A DNA stretch of 64,000 nucleotides. It comes from Romanomermis culicivorax. Taxonomy: Eukaryota; Nematoda; Enoplea; Mermithida; Mermithidae. The stretch lies in NCBI GenBank assembly GCA_963922205.1, contig CAWUHX010000348.1, forward strand, positions 240,206 to 304,205, read 5' to 3'. Of this stretch, positions 10,083 to 23,344 are shown one piece after another; position 1 is the first letter of the stretch; each line of letters starts with the position of its first letter. Both the position numbers and the translations under genes were made by a program. The notes beneath the pieces are model-generated. The model saw nothing but the letters and a program-made list of their open reading frames with translations. It searched no databases and was not told the origin of the DNA.

Positions 10083-11868
10083 GTAAAATTTCATCGATCC
10101 ATTTACAATGGTTGTGCAGCAGGGTGTCCCAAAGGGAACGCAACAAAAATTCCTCTCTTCAAGAATTTGATAGAAAAAAAATCGAAGCTGCGAGTTGAAT
10201 GTTATAAAATAAAATGTCGGTCGGATGATACCACAAAACTCAGCGCACGAACTTACCCAAAATATCTCATTTTGAGATCTGATTAATTTTCAACTTATCA
10301 TGAGGAAGGTCGAACCTCTCCGAAATCGTGCCTTAATTGCTCATCAAATTCCATCTTTCAACTATTCGTGTTTCTGATCTTGGCTAACAAGGAGAATTTT
10401 CAGCACGCTCTGGAACTAATAATTACTTGTTCGTCAGATCTGTTAAAACACGCCGTCAGACTCGGAAAATAGACCTTACGATTTTGAGTTGCCTGTTTCA
10501 TTTTTCTGCAATTCTGATATAAATGTCTGTTCCGATCGCGAAACAGGTGAAGTTTTTTCTGTGAAACTCTAAGGAGTTATTGCTACTGAATGAGAACTTT
10601 GTTGCGAAACTTTTGTTCAAAGTGAGCTTCAGTAATAAGTGTGATGAACGGAGGAAATACGGATACTAAGTTTCATAGTTTGTCAAGGACATGTGAAATC
10701 CAATGTCAGAAAGATAGGTCCTATTTTTTGGAAAATCTCAAATTAATGAAATGCCTCAGACCAACGATATCATTATATTACAAAAGAAGTTCAACAAACG
10801 CGCTTTAGTTACTTAGCCTAGTCTTTGGTATGCAATACATGTATTTTGTAATGCGAGCATGGAATACTTGTTGATTAATTCAACAATAATATTCAGAGCG
10901 AAGTAACGCTCAACAACTGTTCAGTATGAAGGGAAAGATAATCGTAGCATGGCCCGATGACTTATAGATTGAACCCAAAGGTGAATTTTAAAAATATGAT
11001 AACAGATCAAAGATTTCGGTTAGTTATGGAGAATGTGGTAAAGATTGCTGGGATGAGAAAAGTAGAACATAACGCACCTTGTATGCGAGGGAGTAGTAAC
11101 TATGATCATTACATCCTTATGTATCTAACAATCGTAAAAAAGTTTGACTCGTGACGTGACCCGGCGTGCAAAGAATCAAAAGGTTCTTGACATGACTCTT
11201 GACTGAACAGGTATTTTTACTGCCTGACCCGGTTCGATATCGCTACTTCTACTACTGCTTCCGGCACTGCTAATTCCATTGCTATATCAATTAATACAAT
11301 GCAACTACATTAAACGAGATGTCTGTCACTACTCTTGTTTCATCATCATTGATCTGAGTATTACTATTATTTGTATTACAACTCATACTCTGTTCTCCAG
11401 ACCAAGACACAAGCGAACTGTAACACATAACATACGTCATCTGGCTTCGCATTGTATCTGCACAATGTGGCCGCACATTTCGTTGATATTCCGCTACTGA
11501 TGCAGCACTGATACGCCAAATTATTCGCTTCCTCCAAAGTGATAGGCTAAAAAAGAGATACATTAAACAACTGACCAGTTATTTTTTTGTAACGGCGACT
11601 AACCACGTGATATAGATTATCTACTGAGATTTTGCATCTATTTCGCACCTCCTTGGGTGGAATTTTCAAGTATTCGTTGAAAAATTATTGACTATACTTC
11701 GTATTAAACACATTTTGTTAAATACACTCGTTTGTTGCGCGCCTGAACGCAAAATCAGCGAATTTAAAAAATTGAAAATGAATCGAAATTAAAATTGAGT
11801 ACTCTTTTAAAAAAGCAGACTTTTTGCATTAGAAGTAGTTTTCATTTGTTTGCGGGACATTAACGTCA
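10083..11868. other. Intergenic, no gene recognised
   Basis: AT-rich, with only short open frames in conflicting directions. 11160-11240 shares TTGACCCG-like pieces with 6010-6150 and 3860-3950, which suggests an old dispersed repeat. Confidence 0.4.
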
Positions 11869-12105
11869 TTGTCTGTTTTTCTTCAAACGCTTTTAAATGA
11901 TAAAACTGGAAGGCAATTACTTAAAGATTTTCTCCTATACCGTATATCACATATAGTACAGAAAATTTTTGTGGATACTCGAACAATCTTCAACAATTTT
12001 CTAGAGAAAGATTTTACAGTAAAAGCCCTGTATAAAAGATTTTGACCACACTATAAATTTTTGTCATTTTCCAGTCTACACACATTTTATAAAAAACAGA
12101 CTATA
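11869..12105. mobile_element. MITE family 1 copy
   Basis: Starts TTGTCTGTTTTTCTT and ends TTATAAAAAACAGACTATA. Internal TAAATGATAAAACTGGAAGG and GTAAAAGC match the family. Confidence 0.65.
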
Positions 12106-12489
12106 AATTTTCGGGCTCGTTTTCGATCGACGTTTGTGAAATGAACATAGAAACCGCTTTTTGAACTTATAAACGGGATCAAGTTTTAAGATCTTGACTT
12201 ACAGAGTAGATTTGAATATATAACAATAAAAGTATACCTCGAGAACCCGTCAGACAACTTTCCTACAACATTTTCCAGGATTCACTATGAATCGAAAGAA
12301 TAAATGGTTTTTGATGGCAAAATATTTTTCTGACACCAAGTTTGTCTGTCGAAAGCAGCATTTACAAATAAAATAAAATTTAAAAAATTTAAAAAAATAA
12401 AAAATTTTTCAACTTTCAAATAAAAAACTAAAAAAAAAATAAAAAAAAGTTGGTCTGTCAGGGCCAAAAGTTTATTTTTTCCCGAAATG

Positions 12490-12700
12490 TGGTAATAATA
12501 ACCGTGGAATGCAAGTACTATTTTATGTTTTTACGAATTTCTGCTGAATTGTACGTCATACAGGTCTGGAAATTTGTGCGCATACTCAACTGATCTTTAA
12601 CATTTAAAAAAATACATCATAAAATCTTGTGTAAACGATTTCCATAACATCGCTAATTTTAATATTTTACGATACGAGCATTTTATAAAATCAGATTAAG
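12490..12700. mobile_element. MITE family 1, degenerate copy
   Basis: Shares GGAATGCAAGTACTATTT, CTGGAAATTTGTG and GAGCATTTTATAAA with full copies, but both tips are eroded. Confidence 0.5.
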
Positions 12701-12803
12701 GTCAAAATCAGGCGCTGATTTCAGTGCCTGATTTTCAATATCTCTAAAAGTCACTCTGACGCTATTCTCGTGAAGTGGCCACACAAAGTCGATGTCCAGT
12801 TAC

Positions 12804-13037
12804 CCGAAAAATTCAAGATCATAAGGATGCCTACTCGTTTCGTTGTCGGAATTGTTCTGGTTGTAGTTGTCGTCGGCGTGGTCGTTGTTGTCGTCCGTTT
12901 GGTCGTCGTAGTAGGGCTAGTTTTCGATTCAGTTCTACGCGGAGTCGTCATCAACCTAGTCGTCGTAGTTGTGTCGGTAGATATAATTCTAATTGTAATC
13001 GGAATCATGACATACGGTGGCTTTGTTAACCGGGAAT
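12804..13037 (-). CDS. Candidate Thr-rich (mucin-like) exon
   Basis: On minus, GCCTGAAACAG ends above 13037 and a TCGG|GTAACT donor lies at 12804/12803, enclosing 234 bp open in one frame. The peptide is a Thr-rich linker with Pro, Arg and Lys (stretches of TTTTT), like O-glycosylated spacers in secreted nematode proteins. The opposite strand reads as a poly-Val frame, which is less plausible for a protein. The DNA is a degenerate GTC/GTT (minus: GAC/AAC) repeat, so it may be non-coding. It lies on the same strand as the DB-domain exon 8 kb downstream, but the exon phases do not join directly. Confidence 0.3.
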
Positions 13038-13345
13038 CTGTTTCAGGCTTGAAAGGTTTGAAAAAATATACTTTAAACAGAGATAAGCAACGATATTCGT
13101 ATATAAGTTGGTCGAATAATGAATAACCTATCGACATGAAAGGTGTTGAGGCGGGGTTAACTCACCCAGAAAATGCTTAACCTCATCCAGATTGGCATTT
13201 GAGCCTACCCAAACAGCCACTTATCAGGGTTAGCAAAATATTTTATTTTTTAGCATTTTATGTTATGCACACGTGGTTCAAAACATCAAAGTGTAGAAAA
13301 AACATAATTCTACAGTGAAACCTGCATTGTATGCAGGAGATATTA

Positions 13346-13586
13346 TACTTCATTCATTTTGAAATGATCGATGCGGCGGTCGAAGTTTCGGCAAACGCAG
13401 TCTTACTAGAAATCAGCAAATCATATCAATTTCGATTATCTTGAAATTGTTGGAAAGAGTGATCATCAAGGGGTCTGTATCACAAAATGAAAAATTCATA
13501 GAAAAAAGTTAACGAGTCTTTTATAATTTAAAATAAAGTTTTGGCTGCGAGCTTTCTGCGTCGATCATTTCAAAATGAATGGAGTA
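13346..13586. mobile_element. MITE family 2, full copy
   Basis: The inverted ends TACTTCATTCATTTTGAAAT and ATTTCAAAATGAATGGAGTA continue into GATCGA, with TA on both sides. The interior matches the copies at 4801 and 22653. Confidence 0.75.
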
Positions 13587-13589
13587 TAG

Positions 13590-15781
13590 TAAAGATACAG
13601 GAGAAATTCTTTGCTAAATGATACATATTTCATGTGAATCGTACGGTAGACAGTGTCATTTTCGGAATATATGCGCTTTTTGAAAATGATATTTTTAATT
13701 TTTTGGAGTATTGATTTTGATGCTCCTGTCAATGATTTCTAGTCTAAAATTTTCTCCAATGAATATCAAAATTTCATACGGCTAAATTTGAATTTACAAA
13801 CGAAAACATCCAGTGTGCAGTTTGTCGGGTTTTATACCATGGTCCGAAAGATAAAAATTCGGTTATAACTGTGATCAGAAATGAATTTTCTCCTACGAAT
13901 TAGGAGAGCATAAATTGTGCTCCACTATACAATAAACCTCCGCCAATTTTTGAATTATTGTTCACAGGATGAGTATATATTGAAGTGCGAACTTGGAAAA
14001 ATTCTTCCCACGTTTTCACTGATGAAAACTTTCCCGAGCCTTCCTTTTTGAAAATATAAAAAACCTGTTGAAAACCTGTTTATGGTTATGTATGCCTTCC
14101 AGCTCTGCCACTTTTATGAACTGGTTACGAAGATTAATATGACTTATAATCTTGCAAATTTTATAAACGTTATCATTTTCACATTTATCATGCAATCTGA
14201 AGTGTATTCATTTTTTAAGAATAAATTTTTCGATATTAGGGCAATCATCAACTTTTGTTGGAAAAAATTTCCAGAACCGAGTAACCACTAAATTTTTTTT
14301 AAATCTTTCATTTTGCAGAGAAAAATTTAAAAAGCTGACTCAGTTAGTCATTAGTTGAACAAAAGAAGAGAAAAAATGTGTTCAATTGTCGCTGGTGTGA
14401 ATTAGGTTATCTTACTTTTCCTCATGCTATAATTGCATCCAAACTTTGTATTTTGACACTTTTAGAGCATTTCAAAGATTTTCGATTCTATTATGTTAAT
14501 CATTGATTTTATTCACTGAATTTTATATAGAAAAAGAGGACAGAGAGTTCTCAGCGCAAAATTTTGGTTTTCCCTCAAGTTACTTGAATCCGACCCACTG
14601 TATGACATCAACTTAGCCTAATAGCTTTTTAGTAGTCAACGTTCATTTTCCCGTCATTCATTTTTTATTTTCATTTTATATTTTGTCAATGGGAAACCTT
14701 TATGAAAATAATAGCAAAACCTTTTTTACATTTCTTGCTGTCCGGTAGCGGATGTGACCATGGTAGCGAATGTGCACTAGGTAGCGGTAGTGCACTTAGG
14801 CAGCCGATGTGTTACCCAATCTGACCAAGCACCGTAAGTTACAATTTTCTTTTTTCATTTTGTAGTCCTGATTGCTACAGTCAATCTGAGTAATAAAGGC
14901 GTAAGCAGATTGTTTATTATTTGCATAAGCATATTTCTTCTCCTCGATGCTCATTTGGAAAAAAGGGGTATAGTCACTGCCTCGTGGTAGGAATTTCCTC
15001 CTGGGTAGTTTCTCCCTGATTTTATGAATACCATTTCTGCCTATCGGTATATTTTTTCTACCTGCAGGTAGGAAAATATACCTGCTTTTATGAAAACTTT
15101 CTCTGGTCGACCGTCATTTTAGCATCGAAATTATCAGTTTGCCATGGCTCCTAGAACTACTTCAGTCTTACTGATATTCGCATAGCAAATGAAGCCATTG
15201 CAGGAGCGGTGTGCCATACTGGCCTCGGAGTTATGCCGTTCGACGACTGAAAATGGAACATTGTAATATTGAGACTGAATTTTTTAAGTCTGCCTTACTC
15301 TGTCATTCGTAGGAGAGAATTCTAAAAAAAAATACTATGCACACTAGAAAGTAGAATACATACTTTCCAACTTACTTTCGCATTCGTGAAAAGTCGAGTA
15401 TAACTTGTTCGTCGGATTCAGTCTCAAATTTAAACCGACTTTTTGACACTTTTGGTCGTCAGACAAGAAGTACAAGTTTCTGTAATGATCTGGAATATAA
15501 AATATTGGAAAAAGTACAGAAGGTAACGTTGGAAATTATTCAAAGTTTTTTGATTTTTTAGATTAATTGAGTGTACGGCATTAATTTTGGCGTTTTTGGG
15601 GTTTTTTGATAAGAAACAATACCGATAGGAAGGTAAAATTTTCTGCTAAAAGTGATACATAAAAGTAGGTCGAAGTATCTACGGTAAAATGGAACTATCG
15701 ATAAAAATTTCGCAATTGTATTTCCTGCAGAATCCGTATTTTTCGCAACGGTGTCGGATTAAAAAATATCTAACCTTAGAT
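13590..15781. other. Intergenic, no gene recognised
   Basis: 14748-14813 carries four degenerate units of GGTAGCGNNTGTGCAC. 14863-14975 is a sister copy of the small repeat at 6436-6535. 15046-15082 is a near-perfect palindrome centred on CTACCTGCAGGTAG. No coding signal. Confidence 0.45.
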
Positions 15782-16037
15782 TATACTCTGTTGTTTATAA
15801 AATGCTTCCAAATTGAAAAATCATAAGAATCAGTAGTATCGCTAAAATCGTTTACACAAAGCTTTTACGGTTAGATTTTTCCTTTAAAAAATTGCTAAAG
15901 GTTAGTTGAGGATGCTAACAAATTTTCGGTCCAGCGTTACATATGGTTCAGCCGAAAAATGTAAAAATATGTAATGGTACTTGCTTTTCACTTTTATTAT
16001 TCAGAAGCATTAGTAATCAGGAAAAAACATACTATAA
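15782..16037. mobile_element. MITE family 1 copy, reverse orientation
   Basis: Starts TATACTCTGTTGTTTATAAA and ends with AACATACTATA. TTTACACAAAGCTTTTACGG and ACTTGCTTTTCAC match the reverse complement of other copies. Confidence 0.6.
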
Positions 16038-16785
16038 ATTTATTTATAATCGCATTATGGTAGAAACCAAAACTTAGGAGGGAAGGTCTCCAGGTGTAAG
16101 TTCATCGATATAGGCATGCGAATAATTACTTTAATCTTTTTTCCACGTAGGCCATACTTAGACTGTACACAGTTATAATTTCGCTCATACCCGATCTATG
16201 CAATGGGGAAAATTTAAAATTCAATTAGACACGCATTAAACAAATTATTTTGAGAATTAAGTAGTGTGCATTAAACAAAGCCTCAACTTCAATACACAAC
16301 GAAATTTAGTTTTGAACGTTGTTGAAATTCAATGGCTCACTGATCAAAAATGGTGTGAGATCAGATTGCCTTACTGCTGGGAACTTTTTTTTATGTCAGC
16401 GAGGTTTATCGGATCGGGTGCAATTTTCCACTTGTCCATATCTGTTATAGTTCGTGACATTTTAGGGCCTATTAGCGAAAATGGTCAGTGTAACATTAGT
16501 GGAGTTGCTGTGGGTTATCGGATACACTTGTTACAGATAGCACCTTAGTGATGAAATTTAGTTACTGTATTATATTTCGTTCTTACTGTGATTATTATAT
16601 TTCATTTTTTCCATGCATTGCGTCATAACTGAATTGTTCATAACTGAACATCAGTTAATTTCCATCAACATAGAATAGTCACGCTGACAACCTAAACATA
16701 AATTTGTCACGTGGAAACCTAATGGAAAAACAACCCTTAGGGAACAGGACCGCATTCTCCTACGTGAAGACTCCGAGCAAAACAA
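16038..16785. other. Intergenic, one unrecognised 94-codon frame
   Basis: The open frame at 16264-16548 is moderately hydrophobic. It has no motif I recognise and no convincing splice sites, so I do not call it a gene. Confidence 0.35.
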
Positions 16786-17335
16786 ATAGTCTGTTTTTTT
16801 TTCAAATGCTTGTAACGCAAAAAAGCTGAAAGTAAGTACGCATGCAGAATTTCGTGCCGAGACAATATCGTTGTTGACTGTATGTTAGGAATCAATTAAC
16901 CGGCGGCTGTAAACCGTGACTAAACTCTCAACTTAACTCGATAACTCTTTTAAAAATAATTTCCGTCTGATGCCAGAAATTTCCAAGAAAAATTTCGCAT
17001 GGCTAAAAAAGAATCGCTCTGCACGGAAAAAGCTAAGCAAATGACCAGCGCTGTGGCGCGTTACACCGGATTTTGAGATTTGAACTTTTCAAAGCCCACA
17101 GATTGTATCACGATCTTAATTCCTGAATTTTTTTCATCAAATGAGAACCATGTGCGATTTTTTTTCTTATTTCCAACTTTTTTCCTAACAAATCGCCTTT
17201 AATTGCGTCAATAGCTTCAATTACCGCGTTTTCCCCGTAATACAGTATAGTGTGCACACTCGCGGTAATTAAACAAGCAATTTATACTTCATTTCATCTT
17301 TTTTCCGTTACAAGCATTAAAAAAAACAGACTATA
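16786..17335. mobile_element. Possible MITE family 1 copy with internal insertion
   Basis: The left tip (AATAGTCTGTTTTTTT) and the right tip (AAAACAGACTATA) belong to family 1, but the spacing of 550 bp is twice normal. Either an insertion or two separate tips. Confidence 0.35.
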
Positions 17336-18517
17336 CATCCTGTTACTAACTATAACCGCAAATAGACAAATTCTTCGCCGTTAGCTCAACCTTTCGCGAG
17401 CTGCCAACCAAATTTACCTAACTTACTGCAACCTAAGTAAGTAACCTATCTTGATCATACTCCAACCGAGTATAACAACCAACATCAACCTGAACCTTCA
17501 ACCTTTAGAGAAAAACCCCTCTCTTAACCCGACCAAACCGAACGTCAACCTTACAACCTAAGACTGACGCATGTGCACGGTTAACCTCTAAAAGTAATCG
17601 TATAATTAATTGCAATAAAGTAATAATTGCGATCTTGCGATCTTCTTACTGTTTGTCCTATCCTACACAGCCCCTGGGTAGTGACACACTAGTCCGTATG
17701 ATTTCAGAATTCAGATTCGCACGTTAGATTTTTCGTAGAACAGAAAAAAAACTAACATTTTAATATGTGCAAAAATTGTAATAATTCTCAAACGTAAAAT
17801 TTCTATTTACATACCTTTGAATTTTTCGCACATGAATTTTTGCGGAAAACAGAATTTTCCCCTTCTACTTCCCGAAACTTCGTAACAATATGGGATTCTT
17901 TGGCTGCTACAGTATCTAGCTGCGAAAAAAGAGATATTGTTGTGGGCAAAATGTGCAAAACGCTACCACTTGCGACTCATTTACGAATATTAATCGCGGT
18001 GCAAACAGCTTTCGACCAATAAAAAATCCTTCTTTTATTGTTACCCGAGCGGGCTAAAACGCATTGTGCGTGATCAGGATCATATACGAAAAGATCACGT
18101 TTGATTGGCCCATTTATCGCGAATCCTAAAAATCACTGAAATGCACAGGCGCACTGCTGAACTACTCTGTCTCTTTTCATACAATGGTAAATGACAAAAA
18201 ATTGGTAACGCCCTCAAAGTCGTATACACAAGGCTATTACAACAGGATTTTTTACTCGAAAATCGATAAGGGTTACAACAGTAGGCTAACAAATTTCCAG
18301 TCCTGCTTTAGTAGGAAATAATTACAATATGAAATAGTACTTACTGTCCACTCTTGATATTCACAAGCACTTCAAGAAAACAGGCTTCTACAGACGCGAG
18401 CTCATCTTTTATACTCTTTATAAAATGCTCGTAAATCATGCCAAAAATTATAATTAGTTATACAAAGCTTTTATCATAGAATTTTTCAGGTAAAAAAATT
18501 ACTCGACATAGGGTTCC
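17336..18517. other. Intergenic, no gene recognised
   Basis: 17380-17560 is rich in CAACCT/AACC words. 18300-18500 has scattered family 1 MITE fragments. No gene seen. Confidence 0.4.
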
Positions 18518-19095
18518 GTTGTTTCCCTTTACCCCAAGTGTCCCGTTACTCCAAGTTTACTGATCCGAGCATATATTCTTGGTTCTCAATTTTCATCATT
18601 GCACAACGATTTCCCTAAAGACAGACTAATGTAAAGGCCATGCAAAGTAGGAAAAGGGACGTTTCGGTGCCGCCATTTTGGCGCTATACTTCGACGCCGC
18701 CGTTCGGGCGCTGGCGTTGGCGCCGGCTGTTTCGGCGCCAAACTGCTTTTCTTTTCGTTTTATTTTTTTCTTCAGTTGTCTCTATGTCCTTTATTTCTTA
18801 TCTTTTTCTTTTTTTAACTATTATTTTTCTTTCGTTTTCTGTGTCTTTGTTTATGTTTTGGTTCATGTTGTTTTTCCTTTGCCTTTTACTTTTGTTTGTA
18901 TTTCTTTTTCTTTCGTTTTCTGTGTTTTGCTTTAGTGTTTGTTTAAGTTGTTATGCTAAAGTGTTAAAGTATCTGAGGGAAATTTTAGAAAGTTCATATA
19001 GCATTGTTAGAGTAACGGGACACCCTTTTTTTGCAAAACAATTACATTACTGGGAGTAAAGGAATTTATAACATTACTTGGAGTAAGGGGATACA
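18518..19095. repeat. Inverted-repeat unit with ACGGGACA ends
   Basis: CCCCAAGTGTCCCGTTACTC near 18530 is mirrored by GAGTAACGGGACACC near 19010, and a second inverted piece (CTTGGAGTAAGGGG) lies near 19070. The centre holds a GC-rich patch (GGCGCCGG, 18660-18740) and T-rich DNA. It may be a decayed foldback element. Confidence 0.45.
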
Positions 19096-20608
19096 ATCTA
19101 CGGTTTATCAGGAAATCTTGAAAATATGAAATAATACTTGCTTTCCATTGCTATGATTAACGTGCATTTCAAGAAAAACCGACTATGAACGTGTTTCATT
19201 ACAGCAAACAGAGTAGATCTCAGATTCCTATATTCTGCGTCCGATAGCAAAATGATTCGATAGTCTATTTATCTCGAAATGGCAGATGCAGTTAACCGAT
19301 GAGAGTAAATTCAATCCGGAAAACAATAGAAAGCTTACTACCGTAATTAATGAAAAAAAACTTTTTCATCCATCAGCGACAACTACACTGATTACTGACC
19401 AATAATTTTCTCAATTAAACTGGTCAAACGCACTTGGATGTCGGTGACAGTTCTATCTAAATCAAAAAATGATAAGCAAAATGTAGTTTCGTTCATTTTG
19501 GTCTCATCATTGTCGTGAATAAATTCATGTTTTTATCACAGGAAATTTACATTTTTCCACTCCGTGAGTGTCAAATGAACCCACCATTTTTCCTTCACTG
19601 CATCTGCAATTTCAAAGTAATGCGTTATAGTATCACATGTCATAATTTCAAGCGTCTAGAAAGTTAATAGGCTTGTCTTTAAGCTCAATGTAAATAACGA
19701 CTAAATTTTATAGTTTTCATTGATTGTTTTTTGACAGATTCCATCAAAATCTGCAAATTTATGGAAATGCCACTCAATAGTTTAATTCGGAAGAAAAAAT
19801 GATCGATGTTGTTATTATGTATAAGCTTTTGGTTTTATTCAGTTTCTTAAACAAAAATCAGCTGTGGCGGTATGGAATTTAAAAAAAATTGTAAACTTGA
19901 TAATGTTCCGTTACTTTGACTGTCCCGTTACCTCAACTAATGTAATGAAAAAAAATTTTCCGTTACCTCGACTGTCCCGTTGCCTCGACTAATGTTGTAT
20001 ATAAGAACGTTAAAAATTCCTATTAATGCGATTGTGCAGTTATTCCGACTACGTTGTGACGTCACAAAGAATTACAAAGTAAAACTTACAAAATGTATCA
20101 TTTTCCCACGAGCTTCCCTCAAATAATTATACCATCAATATTTGGTAAGAAATTACGTCTGATTGTTCATACTTCTCATGAAATGGCCAGAAAATTGTAC
20201 TTGAATTTTCGCCTCAAAAAATTGTTGTCCAAAACGTTTATCCACACAAAATACAGAAGCATTGATTTGTTAATAAAATGTGAAAGTGCGGTTCAGCCGA
20301 ATCATTTCCATTTTTTTCAAAAAAAATCTGTTAGATTGGCTGATGGATCAACTGTGTAGAAATTGTAATAAATTCGGGAACGAAAAAGGAAGAACAAAGG
20401 TAGAAAAGTCGAATAATCAGCAATCTTGGAGTTGGTCACAACTCTTAGTGCCCCAATGGATGCTGTGACTAATGAAACATTAACATTGATCAGAAAGAGG
20501 ATTTAAGTTACCGAAAATGGAACGAAACCAATTAGCGCTTATCGAGATTCATGATATATACGTAGCACAGTCGAGGTAACGGGATAGAGCAAAAAAGATT
20601 TTATATCT
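19096..20608. other. Intergenic with CCGTTACCTCGACTGT duplication
   Basis: 19907-19996 holds a two-unit tandem of about 45 bp containing GACTGTCCCGTT. The inverted form (AGTCGAGGTAACGGGATA) is at about 20570. Together with the previous entry, at least five related ACGGGACA-type sites lie within 2 kb. No gene seen. Confidence 0.45.
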
Positions 20609-21476
20609 GGGGCCGGTTTCTCAAAGCTCCAGAACTTAATTCGTCGATAAATGACGTTTTCCCTTATTTTTTGTTTTCTGTATAATATTTCTTTTGTTTC
20701 CCGCACATTCTTTCCTCTGTTTCAGTTTCTTCCTTTCTATTCTCATCACTTTGAATCACACAAGTCCCACTGCTTTTCCGTTTTATTTTCATATTGTGTT
20801 ATTTCTGTTTGTTTCTCCACTTTTGTTTCCATACCTTATTCCGTTTCCCTTATTACTTTATATTCGTTTGTGTTTTTCTTTTATTGCATTTCAGTTTCTG
20901 TTTTGTACTTTTTTTGTATATAGTTTCTTTTACTTCTTTGCCTTCCTTCCCCTTTTCCTTTTTTCACAAACTATAACGGTTGGGGCCTGGTCGTTCACGT
21001 TACTGTAATATTTCTGTTATAGTCTGCTAATTTCTGAGCCATCTTTAATTTGTTACACATCTTTATTTTACATTATAATCTATTGCAGAGACACATAGTA
21101 TTTCAGGGCCACTGCAAAGCGACTTCTACCGACAGGCTTTTTTTGTTTTTTTTGGTTTGTTTCTCATTCCAAACTTTTGTTCCTCAAAAGACCTCATTTG
21201 AGGAAAAAAAAGTGGCGAATAGACGAGGAAACGAAGAACAAAACAAACACCCAAAGTACAGTAATTACTTTGACTAACCAGCAAAATTAAAAGCCTTTAC
21301 GTACTGCAAATCACTTGCACAAATCCTTGACAAGATTTCGTCAGCGAATTTAAAATGGTTCGGAAGCTTCAGGAGACCCAAAAAATGAGGTTACCCAAAT
21401 CTCGTCAACGAATTGGAAAATTTCGCTGACGAACTTACTTCGCTGACGATTTCGTCAGCTTCGAGAACCCGGCCCC
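20609..21476. mobile_element. 868-bp element with GGGGCCGG inverted ends
   Basis: GGGGCCGGTTTCTCAAAGCT at the left and the inverted AGCTTCGAGAACCCGGCCCC at the right. The right part repeats the words TTCGTCAGC and GCTGACGA. The middle is T/C-rich with no transposase. Target duplication not clear. Confidence 0.55.
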
Positions 21477-21717
21477 TGATAAAAATTCATTCGAAACTAA
21501 CTCTTCTTTGAGAAATGTGTATACTGAGATTTAAAATGAACGACGAAATTCACCGCTTAATGACACCTTATAATTTTTACACAATTATATTCGAAAACTA
21601 ATCAGTTTCAATAAGTTACTAGAAAATTGTGCCCCAAAGAGCGGTAGTGAAAGAGATGCTCAGGACAGCTATATATGAGCACGAAATACATCCTAGGGGT
21701 TTGAGCATCAAGTTTTT

Positions 21718-22492
21718 AGAGTCACTTTCTGTAAGGATCACCGCGACGTCCGATAACCTAGAAAAAGTTGCCATGAATTTTACATATATAGTTCAATTTT
21801 TGACGCTGATTACCATAATACAATCATTTTACACAAAAAATCAATTTTCACGATGTTATGGGCATGCAAGGTTGCGAAAATGTGCATAAAACTGCAAAAA
21901 TGGTTGATGTTGAATTTTTATTTACAGTTCTATCGATATGTAAATATTTTGTTCGATTTTTCTTAAAATGATAGAGCAGTTGTTGCGACAAAAAAATTGT
22001 TTGTTAACTTTTTTGTGAACAAAAGAATTGAGAAATTGAAAGATTTACGTATTAAAATATTGCGCATTTTGGCTTACAGTAACTCAAATAGGTTCGAGCT
22101 CAACTGGTCTTCAGTGAGCCAAAAATAAAGAAAATAAAAGCAAAGTTTATTGATCTATTGTGCATCGAAGTACATCCCTTCATTATGCGTAGCAAAGTAA
22201 TTTTGGTCAGAATGTAAAGAAAGTTCAACTCTACCATTTGAAGAAAAGTCCAACAAAATATTATGCAAATTGACAGAAACAACTATACAAATTGACAACC
22301 ATTTTTGCAATCAAATTTTCGCAACTTTACATGCCCACAACATCGTGAAAAATGACTTTTGTGTAAAATGATTGTTATCATGGTAATCAGCGTCAAAAAC
22401 TGAACAACATATGTAAAATTCAGGGCAACTTTTTTTAGGTTATCGCCCTCAATAATACTGGTACTGGAGTGATTTTTACAGACATTGACTCT
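21718..22492. repeat. Foldback with two 0.2-kb inverted arms
   Basis: 21718-21910 and 22292-22492 are reverse complements with moderate divergence. Shared words include GACGCTGATTACCAT and TTACACAAAA. The loop of about 380 bp shows no gene. Confidence 0.65.
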
Positions 22493-23116
22493 TTAAGTTC
22501 TGGTGACCATTTAGCTAAAATTCATGTATTTATATTTCCGAAATCTAAAAAATAATTGTGATGCACTAGTGACATTTTGTCATCAAGAAAAATGCTGATA
22601 AATAGCGGTAACTTTTCGAAGCAGACGAAATTATACTACAACAACAATGCTATACGCCATTTATTCTGAAATGATCGATGCAGCAAGGTCGCATTCAAAC
22701 TTTTATTCATGATTGTGGGAAGCCCGTTGACTATTCAATAAATCTTTTCTTCACGATACACGTTCCATGATGAACACTCTTTTCAAACATTTCGAGATTA
22801 TCGAAACTGATTTCCTGATCTCTATAGGCCGAACGAAAGAAGGCGACTTAGCTTAGGTCTAAGTTAGGGCTAACACAGAGTTAGATAATCTCGAGCCAAG
22901 CTCGCACCCAGTAAACATTTTTCGATATGACAAGGCGAGCTCAGCTCGAGTTAGCTAGCTCAGAGTTAAAAAAAAGTTTTCTTGTTTTTTCGTGTTTGTC
23001 TGATTGTGCATTTCGCAAACTTACCATTTTTAATTTGAACTATGGCTGAATCAACTGAAAAAAATGTTGCTATTCAAATTTTTCAACATACGGGCAAAAT
23101 TTTCTGGTCTCTTGTA

Positions 23117-23274
23117 TTGAACAATATAAAGATGTCATAGAAGACAAAAAGACGGACAACATTAGCTCTAATGCTAAAACGAAAACGTGGAATTCAATTG
23201 GTCAAGCTTTCAAAAATGATCCTGATTGCCAAAACCAGACCACGGTTCAGCTGGATTGGAAAGCCTTGATTCAG
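23117..23274 (+). pseudogene. Harbinger Myb/SANT-like protein, 5' exon
   Basis: The frame reading EQYKDVIEDKKTDNISSN, then TWNSIGQAFKNDP and TTVQLDWKAL, matches the Myb/SANT-like DNA-binding domain of the Harbinger accessory protein (family pattern YK-x-VIE-x-KKTD...W-x-x-I...QL-x-x-x-W). It ends in CAG|GTAAGT, a consensus donor at 23274. The likely ATG at 23042 is in another frame, so a frameshift has occurred. In active relatives this protein brings the transposase to DNA and to the nucleus. Confidence 0.7.
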
Positions 23275-23344
23275 GTAAGTTTGCTTGAAGAAGATCATAA
23301 TTTATAATATTATGCAGTATCATGAAAAATAATCTTGCATAATA

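Noticed and set aside
12770-13126. 118-codon Val-rich frame resembling membrane segments
   Set aside because: It is the shadow of a GTC/GTT repeat; runs of Val do not look like natural transmembrane helices, and the opposite Thr-rich frame is more plausible.
16264-16548. 94-codon hydrophobic frame as a transporter exon
   Set aside because: No family motif, no good splice sites, length not beyond chance in this composition.
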